Part shown: piece by piece, positions 1 through 9,293 of the stretch
How the letters are laid out: the number at the start of each line of letters is the position of its first letter
How positions within the stretch are numbered: the stretch's first letter is position 1
Translations under genes and position numbers: made by a program
Notes under the pieces: generated by a model
Databases searched by the model: none
What the model saw: the letters and a program-made list of their open reading frames with translations, nothing else
What the model was told of the DNA's origin: nothing
Assembly: GCA_049315325.1 (NCBI GenBank)
Contig: JBMOKJ010000001.1
Coordinates: 744,001-808,000, forward strand
Direction of reading: 5' to 3'
Source: CAXXIC01 sp049315325
Lineage (GTDB): Bacteria > Bacteroidota > Bacteroidia > Bacteroidales > UBA7332
DNA length: 64,000 nucleotides

Positions 1-2
1 TG

Positions 3-581
3 GACTTGAACCTGAATGTGCATGATTCTTTTTTGATTGAGGAGGCAAATAGTAGTCAGACAATTTTTGTTGATTCAGTTTTTATTGATAGTGAAAATCG
101 CAAACATGTTAGATTTGCTAAAAGAGTTACTAACTTTTTAGGTGATGAGAATTTTGAATTTATAGAAGGAATTGGTACTAATTTAGGTCTTTTCTATAAA
201 GGTGTGATGTTTGATTATTGGGCGCCAAGTCACAATTATTTGTTATGTTCTCATCAAAACGATACAGTTTCCTACTTCGGCAAACAAAGTAAAAATCAAT
301 GCAGTTTCTTCTTAACAGATATAAAAGAGACAAGAAAAACTCAGTCTATTCTGTTATCTTTCGATAAACGCACCAACCAACTCGTAATCAAATCGAACAA
401 TGTTTCTGAGGCGGATTTCACTTTTGCGCTCTACTCAGCCAACGGCACAATGCTCAAACAAGCGGACGAAACAACGTTGCCCACATCCATTGGTCTGAGC
501 AATCTACCCAATGGCGTTTACATCGTGTCGCTCAAAACCACAAACAGAGTCTTTAACCGCAAGATTGTGGTGAATAGATAG
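3..581 (+). CDS. T9SS-sorted protein, 3' end only
   Basis: The gene runs off the left edge: the frame is open upstream of the first TTG at position 6, so the true start lies outside the window. No catalytic domain is recognisable. The last ~75 residues look like a type A T9SS C-terminal domain, with short beta strands, the turn NLPNGVYIVSL and a basic end (KIVVNR). Proteins with this domain cross the outer membrane through the Por secretion system and are usually cleaved and attached to the surface. The next gene has a similar C-terminus and the same strand. The role of the missing N-terminal part is unknown. Confidence 0.75.
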   Translation, partial: DLNLNVHDSFLIEEANSSQTIFVDSVFIDSENRKHVRFAKRVTNFLGDENFEFIEGIGTNLGLFYKGVMFDYWAPSHNYLLCSHQNDTVSYFGKQSKNQCSFFLTDIKETRKTQSILLSFDKRTNQLVIKSNNVSEADFTFALYSANGTMLKQADETTLPTSIGLSNLPNGVYIVSLKTTNRVFNRKIVVNR

Positions 582-620
582 AAACAAAACCTGATTTATT
601 AACTTTTAAAATTTATGCTT

Positions 621-1514
621 ATGAAAAGAAAACTTTTACTTGTTGTTTTTAGTGCATTTACTGCTATTAGCGCAGTTTGTCAAACGTATGTTCCGTTCCC
701 CACAAGTGGAGCAAAGTGGAATAATCTTGTGATACACAGAAACGAAAGCTATCGTAGAGATACCACTCTAGAACGATTGCTTATAAAAAATGATACTGTA
801 TTAAATAATCATACATATCATATATTGTGGTCTCAAACGGGAAAACTTGAGACCCCCGTCAACTTCTATGTTGGTGGAATTAGAGAAGAAAATAAGAAGA
901 TTTATTTTAGTGAATTTTATATGTTTCCTAATGAAGAAATTCTTCTTTACGACTTTTCGAAGCAAGTAGGTGATACTGTATTTCACCATCCAGCTTTTAA
1001 AGATTATTCCACACATACAAGAATCCTTGATATCGATTCTGTAATAATAAGCGGCAAATATAGGAAGCGATTTAAAGTGTTTGGCATGACCGGTGAAGAT
1101 TACTGGGTGGAAGGCATTGGGAGTATACAGAATGGTCTATATACACATATAATTCCAATACCAACCTGTATATGCCAAACTACCATTAAATTTATTTGCT
1201 TTAATGCGAATGATTCTTTAATATACAAAAATCCAGAATTCGACGATTGCATTCCTTCTTTCCTCCGTTCGTCTATCAATGTGCCTAGTGTTGCAAACAC
1301 AAAAGTGTATCAACAAGTTGGTTCGTTAGTTGTGGAGTCGAGCGAAATTCCCGATAAAATAGAGGTTTGCGATTTGTTAGGTAAAAATGTCTATTCAATG
1401 CTACCTATTGAACCGAAATCAGTCGTCTCACTTTTGTCTTGTCGCAAAGGAGTCTATATCGTGAAATCAACTTTCGGCAAGAGTATTGTGACGAGTAAGA
1501 TTGTGATTCGATAA
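621..1514 (+). CDS. Secreted hypothetical protein with T9SS C-terminal domain
   Basis: A signal peptide (MKRKLLLVVFSAFTAISAVCQ) opens the protein. An ATG two codons earlier (615) is possible, but MKRK gives a typical signal start. The middle ~190 residues match no family I recognise and look beta-rich. The last ~70 residues form a T9SS sorting domain ending in KGVYIVKSTFGKSIVTSKIVIR, with the usual GVYIV strand and basic tail. It is likely exported to the cell surface. It follows another CTD protein on the same strand after 39 bases and ends before a strong hairpin, so the two may share a transcript. Confidence 0.75.
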   Translation: MKRKLLLVVFSAFTAISAVCQTYVPFPTSGAKWNNLVIHRNESYRRDTTLERLLIKNDTVLNNHTYHILWSQTGKLETPVNFYVGGIREENKKIYFSEFYMFPNEEILLYDFSKQVGDTVFHHPAFKDYSTHTRILDIDSVIISGKYRKRFKVFGMTGEDYWVEGIGSIQNGLYTHIIPIPTCICQTTIKFICFNANDSLIYKNPEFDDCIPSFLRSSINVPSVANTKVYQQVGSLVVESSEIPDKIEVCDLLGKNVYSMLPIEPKSVVSLLSCRKGVYIVKSTFGKSIVTSKIVIR

Positions 1515-1536
1515 ACTACAACAAATAGATCAAAAT

Positions 1537-1573
1537 AACAAGGGCGACTCCAACTGGAATCGCCCTTGTTTTT
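1537..1573. terminator. Convergent intrinsic terminator
   Basis: The arms AACAAGGGCGA (1537-1547) and TCGCCCTTGTT (1560-1570) are perfectly complementary around a 12-base loop, followed by T residues on the plus strand and preceded by A-rich sequence that would be a T tract on the minus strand. It lies between convergent genes and probably serves both. Confidence 0.85.
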
Positions 1574-1601
1574 ATCTATTGTTCTTTTCTCTAAAAGAAA
1601 A

Positions 1602-3290
1602 TTATTTTACCAATTTCACGAAATCGAGGTTCTTAGCAAACTTAGCAAACTCAACATCGGTCATTGCTTTTTGAGCCATACCTTTGTTCTTAGAAATTGC
1701 ATCTTTCAAGTTGTTCAATACCATTGTTTCGTTGTTTGTGCGAGCACCTACCACAGCCATCAAGTAGCTTGTAGTGGCATCTGGAGCAGCCACACCCGAG
1801 AGCGTGTTTTTCGCTTTGTTGTAGTCTTTCACCAAGATTTGTGATACAGCAGCGTTGTTGCTTTTGATGTCGCCAAATGCGTTTGCTGCTTTTTCGTACT
1901 GTCCGTTTTTGAGGTAAAGAACACCTAAGCCTTCGCCCAAACCTTCAGCACCTGCTGCTTTACCAAACAACTCCTCTGCGTTGCTCGATTGTTTGTTGTT
2001 CAAGGCTATCAAACCAAGGTTCATCGATACTTCAGGTGAGTTGTTCAACGCTTTCGCTTTGTTGAACAGCGTTTCAGCGTCAGCCAATTTGCCTTGTTTG
2101 TAAGCCACCAATCCTAAGTTGTTGAAACCACGGTAGTCCGATGGGTAGATTTCTGTTGCGCTTTTGTATATGGCAGCTTTGTCAGCTCCAGCGATGGTAG
2201 CAGCATAAAGCAACTCTTCTGCAGTCAACGATTTTGGATTCTCTTTCGCCAGTTTACTCAACTCAGCATCCGATTTTCCGATGATGTCGTAGGTCGCAGT
2301 CAAACGCGAGCGACGAAGTTGTGGAAGAATGTCTTTCGCAATGTTGGTGAATGCTACCGAAATATTTTTGATTTGTTGTTCGCGCTCTGCTGGGTCGTTG
2401 TAGGTTGACAATACACGCAACACCAACTCTTTGTCCTGAATATTTGATTGAGCAAGCAACTCTTTGAAACCGTCCCAGTCTTCAGCCGTGAATTTAGCGT
2501 CAACAGCCGTTTTAACATTGCCTTTTTTCAATACCCCGTTGAGGTATTCGACGGTGTTTTTCTCACGTTTCTCAGCCAATTTGGTGTTCAAATCGATAGC
2601 ACCATCGGGTGAAGCATAAGAAGATACTTCGATGCCAGTCAATTTCTTGTTTGGAGAAGTAGCTGTAGCAGCGATATTTTTTTGCAAATCCTGAACCGAT
2701 GCCGATTTCAATTCGCTGTCGCGAAGGTTAGCTTGTTCGATTAAGAAAAGAATGCTCGCTTTGTAAGCGTCTTTGATTGTTTTTTGGAATTTGTCAGCAG
2801 CCAAAGCTGGAGTTGCCGAAGCAGCCGAAGCGATTTCTGATGTAGCAAGCACTCCGTCAGCCACTTTTACGCGTGGAAGTTGGTATGTTTTGCTTCCTTG
2901 TTTCACCGTGAATGACAGGAATAGCTCTGAACTTCTCATCGCTTCTTCGTAAACGAAGCTAGCTGGAATGGCTACTTTACCACCGTCGATGTAGCTGATT
3001 ACTTGTCCGTTAGCTTTTACTTTCTCCCCTTGTAGCGATACTGTAGCGCCCTCAAGCTCTTTACCTGCAAATACAAGAACAGGCGTAACTGTTACTTCAG
3101 CTTTTTTGTTGAAGTACTTCGCAGGAATAGTTCCCTCGACAGTTGCCTCTACTCTGCCTGCTTTTACTTCAAGCGGATTTGGTGTACACTTAAACAAGTC
3201 TGAAGACAATGGTCCCATTTGCTTGTTACAAGAGGTAAAAGCAAAGATTAAAGCCACCATCAAAGCTGACAAATAAAATTTTCTTTTCAT
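1602..3290 (-). CDS. TPR lipoprotein with OmpA-like segment
   Basis: The N-terminus is a lipoprotein signal peptide with the lipobox FAFTSCNKQ, so it is probably anchored in the outer membrane facing the periplasm. Residues ~25-165 look like beta-sandwich domains. Around residues 220-260, IEVSSYASPDGAIDLNTKLAEKRE matches the peptidoglycan-contacting segment of OmpA-type domains. From about residue 390 there are TPR units (FNNLGLVAYKQGKLADAETLF and following). OmpA plus TPR lipoproteins in Bacteroidales often tie envelope machines to the cell wall, and the T9SS component PorE has this general make-up, but the domain order here differs so I do not equate them. A TATATTTG box lies 52 bases upstream. 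Confidence 0.8.
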   Translation of the reverse strand: MKRKFYLSALMVALIFAFTSCNKQMGPLSSDLFKCTPNPLEVKAGRVEATVEGTIPAKYFNKKAEVTVTPVLVFAGKELEGATVSLQGEKVKANGQVISYIDGGKVAIPASFVYEEAMRSSELFLSFTVKQGSKTYQLPRVKVADGVLATSEIASAASATPALAADKFQKTIKDAYKASILFLIEQANLRDSELKSASVQDLQKNIAATATSPNKKLTGIEVSSYASPDGAIDLNTKLAEKREKNTVEYLNGVLKKGNVKTAVDAKFTAEDWDGFKELLAQSNIQDKELVLRVLSTYNDPAEREQQIKNISVAFTNIAKDILPQLRRSRLTATYDIIGKSDAELSKLAKENPKSLTAEELLYAATIAGADKAAIYKSATEIYPSDYRGFNNLGLVAYKQGKLADAETLFNKAKALNNSPEVSMNLGLIALNNKQSSNAEELFGKAAGAEGLGEGLGVLYLKNGQYEKAANAFGDIKSNNAAVSQILVKDYNKAKNTLSGVAAPDATTSYLMAVVGARTNNETMVLNNLKDAISKNKGMAQKAMTDVEFAKFAKNLDFVKLVK

Positions 3291-3341
3291 AGGATTTAAC
3301 TTTTGATATTTAGTTTTTGATTTATTTCTAAAATTTCAGCA

Positions 3342-3349
3342 CAAATATA
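3342..3349 (-). promoter_or_regulatory. -7 promoter box (TATATTTG)
   Basis: On the minus strand this octamer matches the Bacteroidota TAnnTTTG box and lies 52 bases upstream of the TPR lipoprotein start. No clear -33 TTTG was identified. Confidence 0.5.
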
Positions 3350-3445
3350 CGACTAATAATGAAATGTTAAATCGAAGAATAGAGTCGAAAAGTAGCTAAA
3401 AGTTTGATTTTTAGTTAAATTAAGGATTTGGACTGGCAAAATGGC

Positions 3446-5659
3446 TCATTTTCCAGTGATTACAACCTTTTGCTGATAGGTGACATTCTCTCCATTCAAT
3501 ACGGCAATGTAAACACCGCTTCGTTCGCGGTTCAGTTGAATGCCCTCTTTCCAGTTGACCGATTTGTCCATTACCAACATTCCCGACGTATTAAAGAGCC
3601 TGAATCGGTAGAGATTGAGCGGTGTTAGACCTTTGAAGTAGAGGCTGCGTGTAGGTCCGTAGAAGACCACTTGCACCGGAGGCACTGTGTCGATGGGTAC
3701 GAGAGATGTCTCTCCAGTGTGAATGATTGGATCGATCCACAACGACGTATTCATTGGGGCTTTGGAGTAGTCTGATACGTCGCGCCATCCGTAGGGTATG
3801 TCATTTATCATCGCTGAGTTGAAAGGGGCAAGACGGTCTATGACATTGTAGATTGCAAACGTGTCTGCCGAGGCGTAGTCAATTTGATAACTCATAAAGA
3901 AGCTGTAATCGACCGTAATTGGCGACTCTAATTTGACGAAATTGTCGAGAGCAGCCGTGTTGGGTTTTGTGTAATCGTGAAACGCTCCGAGAGAGTAGGA
4001 CAAATAGCTCAGATTCAGTGTTGTGGTTGATATTAACTGTCCGGGCGTGTTGTAGCCGTTGTAGATTTTGAAAGTCACTTTGCCGTTGTAGCTCGATTTC
4101 CAAGCAGGAAGTACGAAATTGAATCCAAAAATGGTGGTGCGTTTTGCTGTTATAAAGCGTTCGCCGTATTCAGATGTTTTGAGAGAGTTTTGCCCGAACA
4201 GTGGTCCTTTAGCACCAACGCTGTAACGCGTTATTCCAACTTTTTCCGATTTGCTCACATTACTCATTCTCAAGCACGTGGAATCGGCATAAGGGTCAAG
4301 TCCGTCGATCTTCATTACGCCTCGGTTCATTGGGTCGAGCCAGTGCTTCAACTGCCGGTCGTTTTCGGGGTAGCGACTCCAACATTTTTGAATGGAATAA
4401 TAATAATCGTCGTGTGGGTCAGAGCAGAATGACGCTCCACCGGTAAGTGCGCCGATAAGTTGTTTGTTTGAATCGAAAAGCGGAGAGCCCGAAGAGCCGC
4501 CTTCGGTTGTGCCATCGAGCCAAGTGTCAATTTTCCAATGAATATCGCTCTCGATTGTATAGCCCAAATCGGTGCTGTTGTACGAAGAGAGTATGATTTT
4601 TTTCTCTGAAGTTGCAATCTTTTTGGTCTTACTCATCGGATGATGAATGCCAAAATAGGGCTGTGATGCAGGTTCATCGGCATTCCATCCTGCATAATAA
4701 GGTCGGTAGTAGCGAGGAGGCTTTTGCATCAACTTGAGCAGCGATAAATCGAGTGATTTCTCATTTGCAACCAGCTCCGCCGAAGCCATACTCATCTCTT
4801 CCGAACCGATAATTGTCGTTTGGCACGATGGATTTTGGTAGTTGAAGAAAATAACCGTGTTTTGTGCACGAGTCTCAGATGAAGCGCCATTAATAGGTAG
4901 AAAGCAGTGCGCCGCCGAGAGTAAATAAGGTGTTCCGTCTTGTTCCACATTGTTTACCAAACAGCCTGTGCAATACTCATTTCCATTGACAATAATCAGT
5001 GTGGTCGCTTGTGCCTGATCTGTGTATTGTGGAAAACAAACGGCATCGCGATGGCAGGTTTGCGAAGTGGAAAGTGCACCCGGCCGACCGCGAAAAGTCA
5101 CGCCACGGTAGTCGTGATTCACTTCGCCAATCGTTATTTTACCTTCAAACTCCGCATTTGCAGGTTCCTGATACTCAACAATGATTTCGTCACCGGAAAC
5201 AGGTGCAGTTGGTAGTTTGTTGAACTTGTTGTTGTTTGCATCTGTAAACGCGCCGATTTTATGTGTTCTATCGCTGTTGTAGATGAATAACTTGGCGCCT
5301 TTTGGTATATTGTATTCCGAAAAAAGAAGATTGATTGAGTAGGCACCTTTCGAGCGAATGCCACATTGCCAAACACGCGTGCCATTGGCGGTAGTGAATC
5401 GAATGCCTGAATTATCTGGACGTAAATCGGTGGTGAATTTCTGCGCAAAACGGGTGGCACGATGTAGCGATACATTGACTGAATCTTCTTTTATCATGGC
5501 TGAAGCATCGAACGGCTCCATCTCGGTGAATAGTGCTGCGCTAGCATGTCGAAGCATCGTAGGTGGCAACGGGTCACCACCTTGGCTGATTTGAGCAAAT
5601 CCTTTTGTGTAAATTGCGCAAAGGGAAAGAAGTAGAAAGATGAAGTTGATCCTTTTCAT
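3446..5659 (-). CDS. Secreted trypsin-fold serine protease with T9SS C-terminal domain
   Basis: A signal peptide (KRINFIFLLLSLCAIYTKGFAQ) precedes a propeptide-like region and a chymotrypsin-fold peptidase of the lysyl-endopeptidase type. Visible catalytic motifs are LLSAAHC (His), EKSLDLSLLKLM (candidate Asp) and TEGGSSGSPLFD (Ser). Several Cys residues could form disulfides. A beta-rich region of ~200 residues follows, then a C-terminal sorting domain (SGVYIAVLNGENVTYQQKVVITGK). It should be exported by the T9SS and act on extracellular protein. Substrate specificity cannot be read safely; Lys/Arg preference is only an inference from family resemblance. A serpin and a chagasin-type inhibitor are encoded elsewhere in the window. 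Confidence 0.88.
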   Translation of the reverse strand: MKRINFIFLLLSLCAIYTKGFAQISQGGDPLPPTMLRHASAALFTEMEPFDASAMIKEDSVNVSLHRATRFAQKFTTDLRPDNSGIRFTTANGTRVWQCGIRSKGAYSINLLFSEYNIPKGAKLFIYNSDRTHKIGAFTDANNNKFNKLPTAPVSGDEIIVEYQEPANAEFEGKITIGEVNHDYRGVTFRGRPGALSTSQTCHRDAVCFPQYTDQAQATTLIIVNGNEYCTGCLVNNVEQDGTPYLLSAAHCFLPINGASSETRAQNTVIFFNYQNPSCQTTIIGSEEMSMASAELVANEKSLDLSLLKLMQKPPRYYRPYYAGWNADEPASQPYFGIHHPMSKTKKIATSEKKIILSSYNSTDLGYTIESDIHWKIDTWLDGTTEGGSSGSPLFDSNKQLIGALTGGASFCSDPHDDYYYSIQKCWSRYPENDRQLKHWLDPMNRGVMKIDGLDPYADSTCLRMSNVSKSEKVGITRYSVGAKGPLFGQNSLKTSEYGERFITAKRTTIFGFNFVLPAWKSSYNGKVTFKIYNGYNTPGQLISTTTLNLSYLSYSLGAFHDYTKPNTAALDNFVKLESPITVDYSFFMSYQIDYASADTFAIYNVIDRLAPFNSAMINDIPYGWRDVSDYSKAPMNTSLWIDPIIHTGETSLVPIDTVPPVQVVFYGPTRSLYFKGLTPLNLYRFRLFNTSGMLVMDKSVNWKEGIQLNRERSGVYIAVLNGENVTYQQKVVITGK

Positions 5660-5677
5660 TAAAATTCTTTAGGAAAG

Positions 5678-5685
5678 CAAACTTA
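5678..5685 (-). promoter_or_regulatory. -7 promoter box (TAAGTTTG)
   Basis: A minus-strand TAnnTTTG match 19 bases upstream of the secreted protease start codon, implying a very short untranslated leader. Confidence 0.5.
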
Positions 5686-5831
5686 CTGTTTTTTTTGCAA
5701 AATGCTTAAACAAGACTCTAAAATCAAGTATTAATATTTTATTTCTTTTTCTGCGAAATTGATGGCGTTTAGTTTTCTTATTACTGTAGATGCTCGCGAA
5801 ATAAGAATAGTCTTGTTCAAGTGTGGTATCA

Positions 5832-6530
5832 TTAGTTTAAATCTAATATGTTAATAATGTTTGAGTCGATTTTCCTTGTTGCGTTAATCATTATTAGATG
5901 AAAGCCCGAATTGCTTGAATGAATAATTAACATAGTGGGAGTTTGCTTGTTTTTGAAATTAAGGTACATCTGTGGATCTCCATTTTTATTACATATTGAA
6001 ATCTTATCAATTAAACCATAAAACCCTTTGTAACTTGTCCCCGAAAATTCGTTGATTATATGAGATTCCTTATTAACATTCAATATCATACCATCCATTC
6101 GATAAAGATATTTAATTGTAATTGGACAAAAACTCTCTGAGTCTAGAATTTCACTCATCCAAAAGTCAGATTTCTCAATATTGCTATTTGTATTGATGAC
6201 TGCATCGTTTAAAGATAAATTTTTCAACGACTTGAATTCCCAAACTGCGATATAATAATTATTATATGTTGTGTCCGAGACTTCATAAAATGGCCTTTTA
6301 TCCTTCATATTCTCATAAAAAATAAAATCAGTCAGATTATCGTGTTTCGCTACCCAACTTGCTGGCATTCCATTTAATTTATACCGTACTGAATCTTTGA
6401 ATAAATAAGCACTTTTTTGAGTGATGGTAATAAAAGTTGGTCGATGACCAAACAAAATTTGTAATCCAAAGTACAATAAAAAAATAGAACCTATAAAGAT
6501 TGCAGTGAATTTGATTTGCGGTCTATTCAT
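5832..6530 (-). CDS. Membrane-anchored hypothetical protein
   Basis: I do not recognise this gene. The start is placed at MNRPQIKF because the TACTTTTG promoter-like box at 6558-6565 lies inside the longer reading frame. One N-terminal membrane segment (FTAIFIGSIFLLYFGLQILF) is followed by about 200 mostly hydrophilic residues, so the bulk is probably periplasmic. Base composition is more AT-rich than its neighbours. No partner gene is evident: the tRNA-His gene lies upstream on the same strand and the secreted protease lies downstream. Confidence 0.65.
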   Translation of the reverse strand: MNRPQIKFTAIFIGSIFLLYFGLQILFGHRPTFITITQKSAYLFKDSVRYKLNGMPASWVAKHDNLTDFIFYENMKDKRPFYEVSDTTYNNYYIAVWEFKSLKNLSLNDAVINTNSNIEKSDFWMSEILDSESFCPITIKYLYRMDGMILNVNKESHIINEFSGTSYKGFYGLIDKISICNKNGDPQMYLNFKNKQTPTMLIIHSSNSGFHLIMINATRKIDSNIINILDLN

Positions 6531-6557
6531 TTGTTGATAGAGATTTGATTTTTTTTG

Positions 6558-6565
6558 CAAAAGTA
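6558..6565 (-). promoter_or_regulatory. -7 promoter box (TACTTTTG)
   Basis: A minus-strand TAnnTTTG match 28 bases upstream of the chosen start at 6530. It argues against the longer upstream reading frame. Confidence 0.5.
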
Positions 6566-6665
6566 ATATTTTAGGTTTATTCAAAAGACAAAATGGCTAA
6601 AATGAAATATTTACAGTTCTAAGTTTTACAAAAAAAGACCTCATATCTCTATGAAGTCTTTTCTG

Positions 6666-6740
<75 letters not shown>

Positions 6741-6759
6741 ATTTTGCTCAAAAGCGATG

Positions 6760-6767
6760 CAAAAATA
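6760..6767 (-). promoter_or_regulatory. -7 promoter box for tRNA-His (TATTTTTG)
   Basis: A minus-strand TAnnTTTG match 19 bases upstream of the tRNA 5' end, a plausible distance for a tRNA promoter. Confidence 0.5.
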
Positions 6768-6807
6768 CAATGGATTTCCCATCTATGCAAGCCTTGAGCG
6801 ATATTTT

Positions 6808-7689
6808 TTATTCGTAAATTTCCTTTTTGCCAGCTAACAACGTGTTTTTCAGGAGCGAAACAATTGTCATCGGACCAACACCTCCGGGGACAGGAGTGAT
6901 GAAGGCGCATTTGGGTGCCACTTCGTCGAATTTCACGTCACCAGTCAGTTTAAAACCCGATTTGGTGAGGGTAGAAGGCACACGAGTTGTTCCCACGTCA
7001 ATCACCGTTGCGCCGGGTTTCACCATGTCGCCTTTTAGGAATTCTGGAACGCCAAGTGCTGCAATAATGATATCTGCTTTAAGGCATTGTTCTTTCAAGT
7101 CAGACGAATAACTGTGGCAAATGGTAACGGTGGCATTGCCTGGATTAGTTTTAGCCATCATCAGATTGGCAACCGGTTTGCCCACGATGTTGCTTCGACC
7201 GAGCACCACGCAATGTTTGCCTTTGGTGTCGATATTGTAGCGCTTCAGTAGCTCCATAATGCCAGCAGGCGTAGCTGATACAAAGCACGGCAGACCAATA
7301 GACATGCGACCTACGTTGATAGGGTGAAATCCGTCCACATCTTTGCGGTAGTCGATCGCTTCAATCACTTTTTGCTCGTTGATGTGTTTCGGAAGTGGAA
7401 GTTGAACGATGAATCCGTCGATGTCGGCATCGTTGTTCAACTCGTTCACTTTGTCTAGAATTTGTTGCTCGGTAGCGTCGTCTTCGAAACGTACCAATGT
7501 CGATTTGAAACCCACTTGTTCACACGATTTCACTTTGTGCGCCACATAGGTTTCGCTTCCACCGTCGTGACCTACCAAGATAGCTGCTAAGTGAGGAATT
7601 TTACATCCTGATGCTTTTATTTCTGCAACTTCGGCAGCAATTTCTTGCTTCACCAGATCCGAAATCGCTTTACCGTCAATTAATTGCAT
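6808..7689 (-). CDS. folD: Bifunctional methylenetetrahydrofolate dehydrogenase/cyclohydrolase
   Basis: FolD interconverts 5,10-methylene-, methenyl- and 10-formyl-tetrahydrofolate in the cytoplasm, feeding purine and formyl-Met synthesis. Diagnostic motifs are YVAHKVKSCEQVGF (catalytic Lys), VQLPLPKHI, GRSNIVGKPVANLM (NADP-binding site) and PVPGGVGPMTI near the end. The start is the ATG at 7689 (MQLIDGKAIS), where the family normally begins; an upstream extension of 25 codons is not family-like. At 293 residues it has the normal length. ffh lies upstream on the same strand. Confidence 0.96.
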   Translation of the reverse strand: MQLIDGKAISDLVKQEIAAEVAEIKASGCKIPHLAAILVGHDGGSETYVAHKVKSCEQVGFKSTLVRFEDDATEQQILDKVNELNNDADIDGFIVQLPLPKHINEQKVIEAIDYRKDVDGFHPINVGRMSIGLPCFVSATPAGIMELLKRYNIDTKGKHCVVLGRSNIVGKPVANLMMAKTNPGNATVTICHSYSSDLKEQCLKADIIIAALGVPEFLKGDMVKPGATVIDVGTTRVPSTLTKSGFKLTGDVKFDEVAPKCAFITPVPGGVGPMTIVSLLKNTLLAGKKEIYE

Positions 7690-7821
7690 ATTTTTTTGTT
7701 TTGATATTAACTTCGTGATATTTGCTTTGCGATAGTAGGCTTCGCCGATATAAGTCGAAAACAACCTAATATGTATTCATATCGCGTAGCGAATATCAAC
7801 TAAATATCATCCGAAGGATTC

Positions 7822-9147
7822 TTATCTTCTTAATTTTTTCATCAAAGCCGGATTGCTTTGGGCTTTGGTTACCATTTGCATCATTTTGCGGGTCTCTTCA
7901 AACTGTTTTAGCAGCTTGTTTACCTCCTGAATGCTGGTTCCGCTGCCTTTAGCAATGCGTTCGCGGCGAGTTCCGTTCAGTAATTGAGGATTCTCGCGCT
8001 CTTTTGGAGTCATCGAGTAGATGATGGCTTCCACGCCTTTAAATGCATTATCGTCGATGTCGACATCCTTGATGGCTTTGCCTACGCCAGGAATCATCGA
8101 CGCAAGGTCTTTGATGTTACCCATCTTTTTGATTTGATGGATTTGGCTCAGGAAGTCGTTGAAGTCGAATTGATTCTTGGCAATCTTCTTTTGCAGACGG
8201 CGCGCCTCTTCTTCATTGTATTGGTCTTGTGCACGTTCCACGAGCGAAACGATATCGCCCATACCGAGAATCCGGTCGGCCATCCGTTCGGGGTGGAACA
8301 CGTCAAGTGCTTCCATCTTTTCGCCTGTTCCGACGAATTTGATAGGTTTGTTCACCACCGAGCGAATCGAAAGTGCCGCACCACCACGGGTATCCCCATC
8401 GAGTTTGGTGAGCACTACGCCGTCGAAATCGAGGCGATCGTTGAACTCTTTGGCTGTGTTCACGGCATCCTGACCAGTCATCGAATCGACTACGAACAGA
8501 ATTTCGTCTGGCTTAACGGCTGCTTTGATGGCTGCGATTTCGTTCATCATCAATTCATCTACCGCAAGGCGACCCGCGGTATCGATAATCACCAGGTCGT
8601 GACCGTTCTCTTTTGCAAATTTGATACCAGCGTTGGCAATCGATATCGGATTGTTGTTGCCCAAATCGGAATAAACTGCCACTTCGATTTGCTCACCCAA
8701 AATCCTCAATTGCTCCACAGCTGCAGGGCGGTAGACGTCGCATGCTACCAAAAGAGGGTTTTTGCCGCGTTTGGTTTTAAGCATTTTGGCTAATTTACCC
8801 GAGAAAGTGGTTTTACCCGAACCTTGCAGACCCGACATCAAGATGACCGACGGTTTGCTTTTCAGATTCAAATCCACGCTGCTTCCACCCATCAATTGAG
8901 CAAGTTCGTCGTGAACGATTTTCACCATCAACTGGCTAGGTTTTACGGCAGTAAGCACGTTTTGCCCCAACGCTTTCTCTTTCACCGTGTCAGTGAATGT
9001 TTTTGCCACTTTGTAGTTGACGTCGGCATCCAACAGCGCGCGGCGCACATCTTTCAGTGTTTCCGCTACGTTGATTTCGGTGATTTTACCTTCGCCTTTG
9101 AGTATCTTAAATGACCTTTCGAGCCGTTCGTTTAAATTTTCAAACAT
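7822..9147 (-). CDS. ffh: Signal recognition particle protein Ffh (SRP54)
   Basis: Ffh is the GTPase of the signal recognition particle; with 4.5S RNA it delivers nascent membrane proteins to FtsY. The N domain (MFENLNERLERSFKIL) is followed by the G domain with GLQGSGKTTFSGKLA (P loop), DTAGRLAVDELMM and TKLDGDTRGGAALS. The methionine-rich M domain closes the protein with EETRKMMQMVTKAQ. The start is the ATG at 9147; two codons upstream a TTG exists but MFENL is the family norm. A TACATTTG box lies 31 bases upstream. The length (441 residues) is normal. Confidence 0.97.
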   Translation of the reverse strand: MFENLNERLERSFKILKGEGKITEINVAETLKDVRRALLDADVNYKVAKTFTDTVKEKALGQNVLTAVKPSQLMVKIVHDELAQLMGGSSVDLNLKSKPSVILMSGLQGSGKTTFSGKLAKMLKTKRGKNPLLVACDVYRPAAVEQLRILGEQIEVAVYSDLGNNNPISIANAGIKFAKENGHDLVIIDTAGRLAVDELMMNEIAAIKAAVKPDEILFVVDSMTGQDAVNTAKEFNDRLDFDGVVLTKLDGDTRGGAALSIRSVVNKPIKFVGTGEKMEALDVFHPERMADRILGMGDIVSLVERAQDQYNEEEARRLQKKIAKNQFDFNDFLSQIHQIKKMGNIKDLASMIPGVGKAIKDVDIDDNAFKGVEAIIYSMTPKERENPQLLNGTRRERIAKGSGTSIQEVNKLLKQFEETRKMMQMVTKAQSNPALMKKLRR

Positions 9148-9177
9148 AATCAATTATCCGTTAGTCGATTTGGAGCG

Positions 9178-9185
9178 CAAATGTA
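9178..9185 (-). promoter_or_regulatory. -7 promoter box for ffh (TACATTTG)
   Basis: A minus-strand TAnnTTTG match 31 bases upstream of the ffh ATG. Confidence 0.5.
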
Positions 9186-9232
9186 CAAAATTTTGCTTTA
9201 TTCTGAGCCGTTTAATTTTGATTATTAATAAA

Positions 9233-9263
9233 TAAAAAGCCGTTGAATTTGGTTTCAACGGCT
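9233..9263 (-). terminator. Intrinsic terminator after the serpin gene
   Basis: AGCCGTTGAA and TTCAACGGCT form a perfect stem; on the minus strand it is followed by TTTTTATT. It lies 31 bases past the serpin stop and insulates ffh. Confidence 0.8.
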
Positions 9264-9293
9264 ACATTTATTGTCGATTGATGGTGTGGTTTC

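Noticed and set aside
7984..8793. 269-codon plus-strand frame opposite ffh
   Set aside because: Antisense shadow; ffh is complete and conserved on the minus strand.
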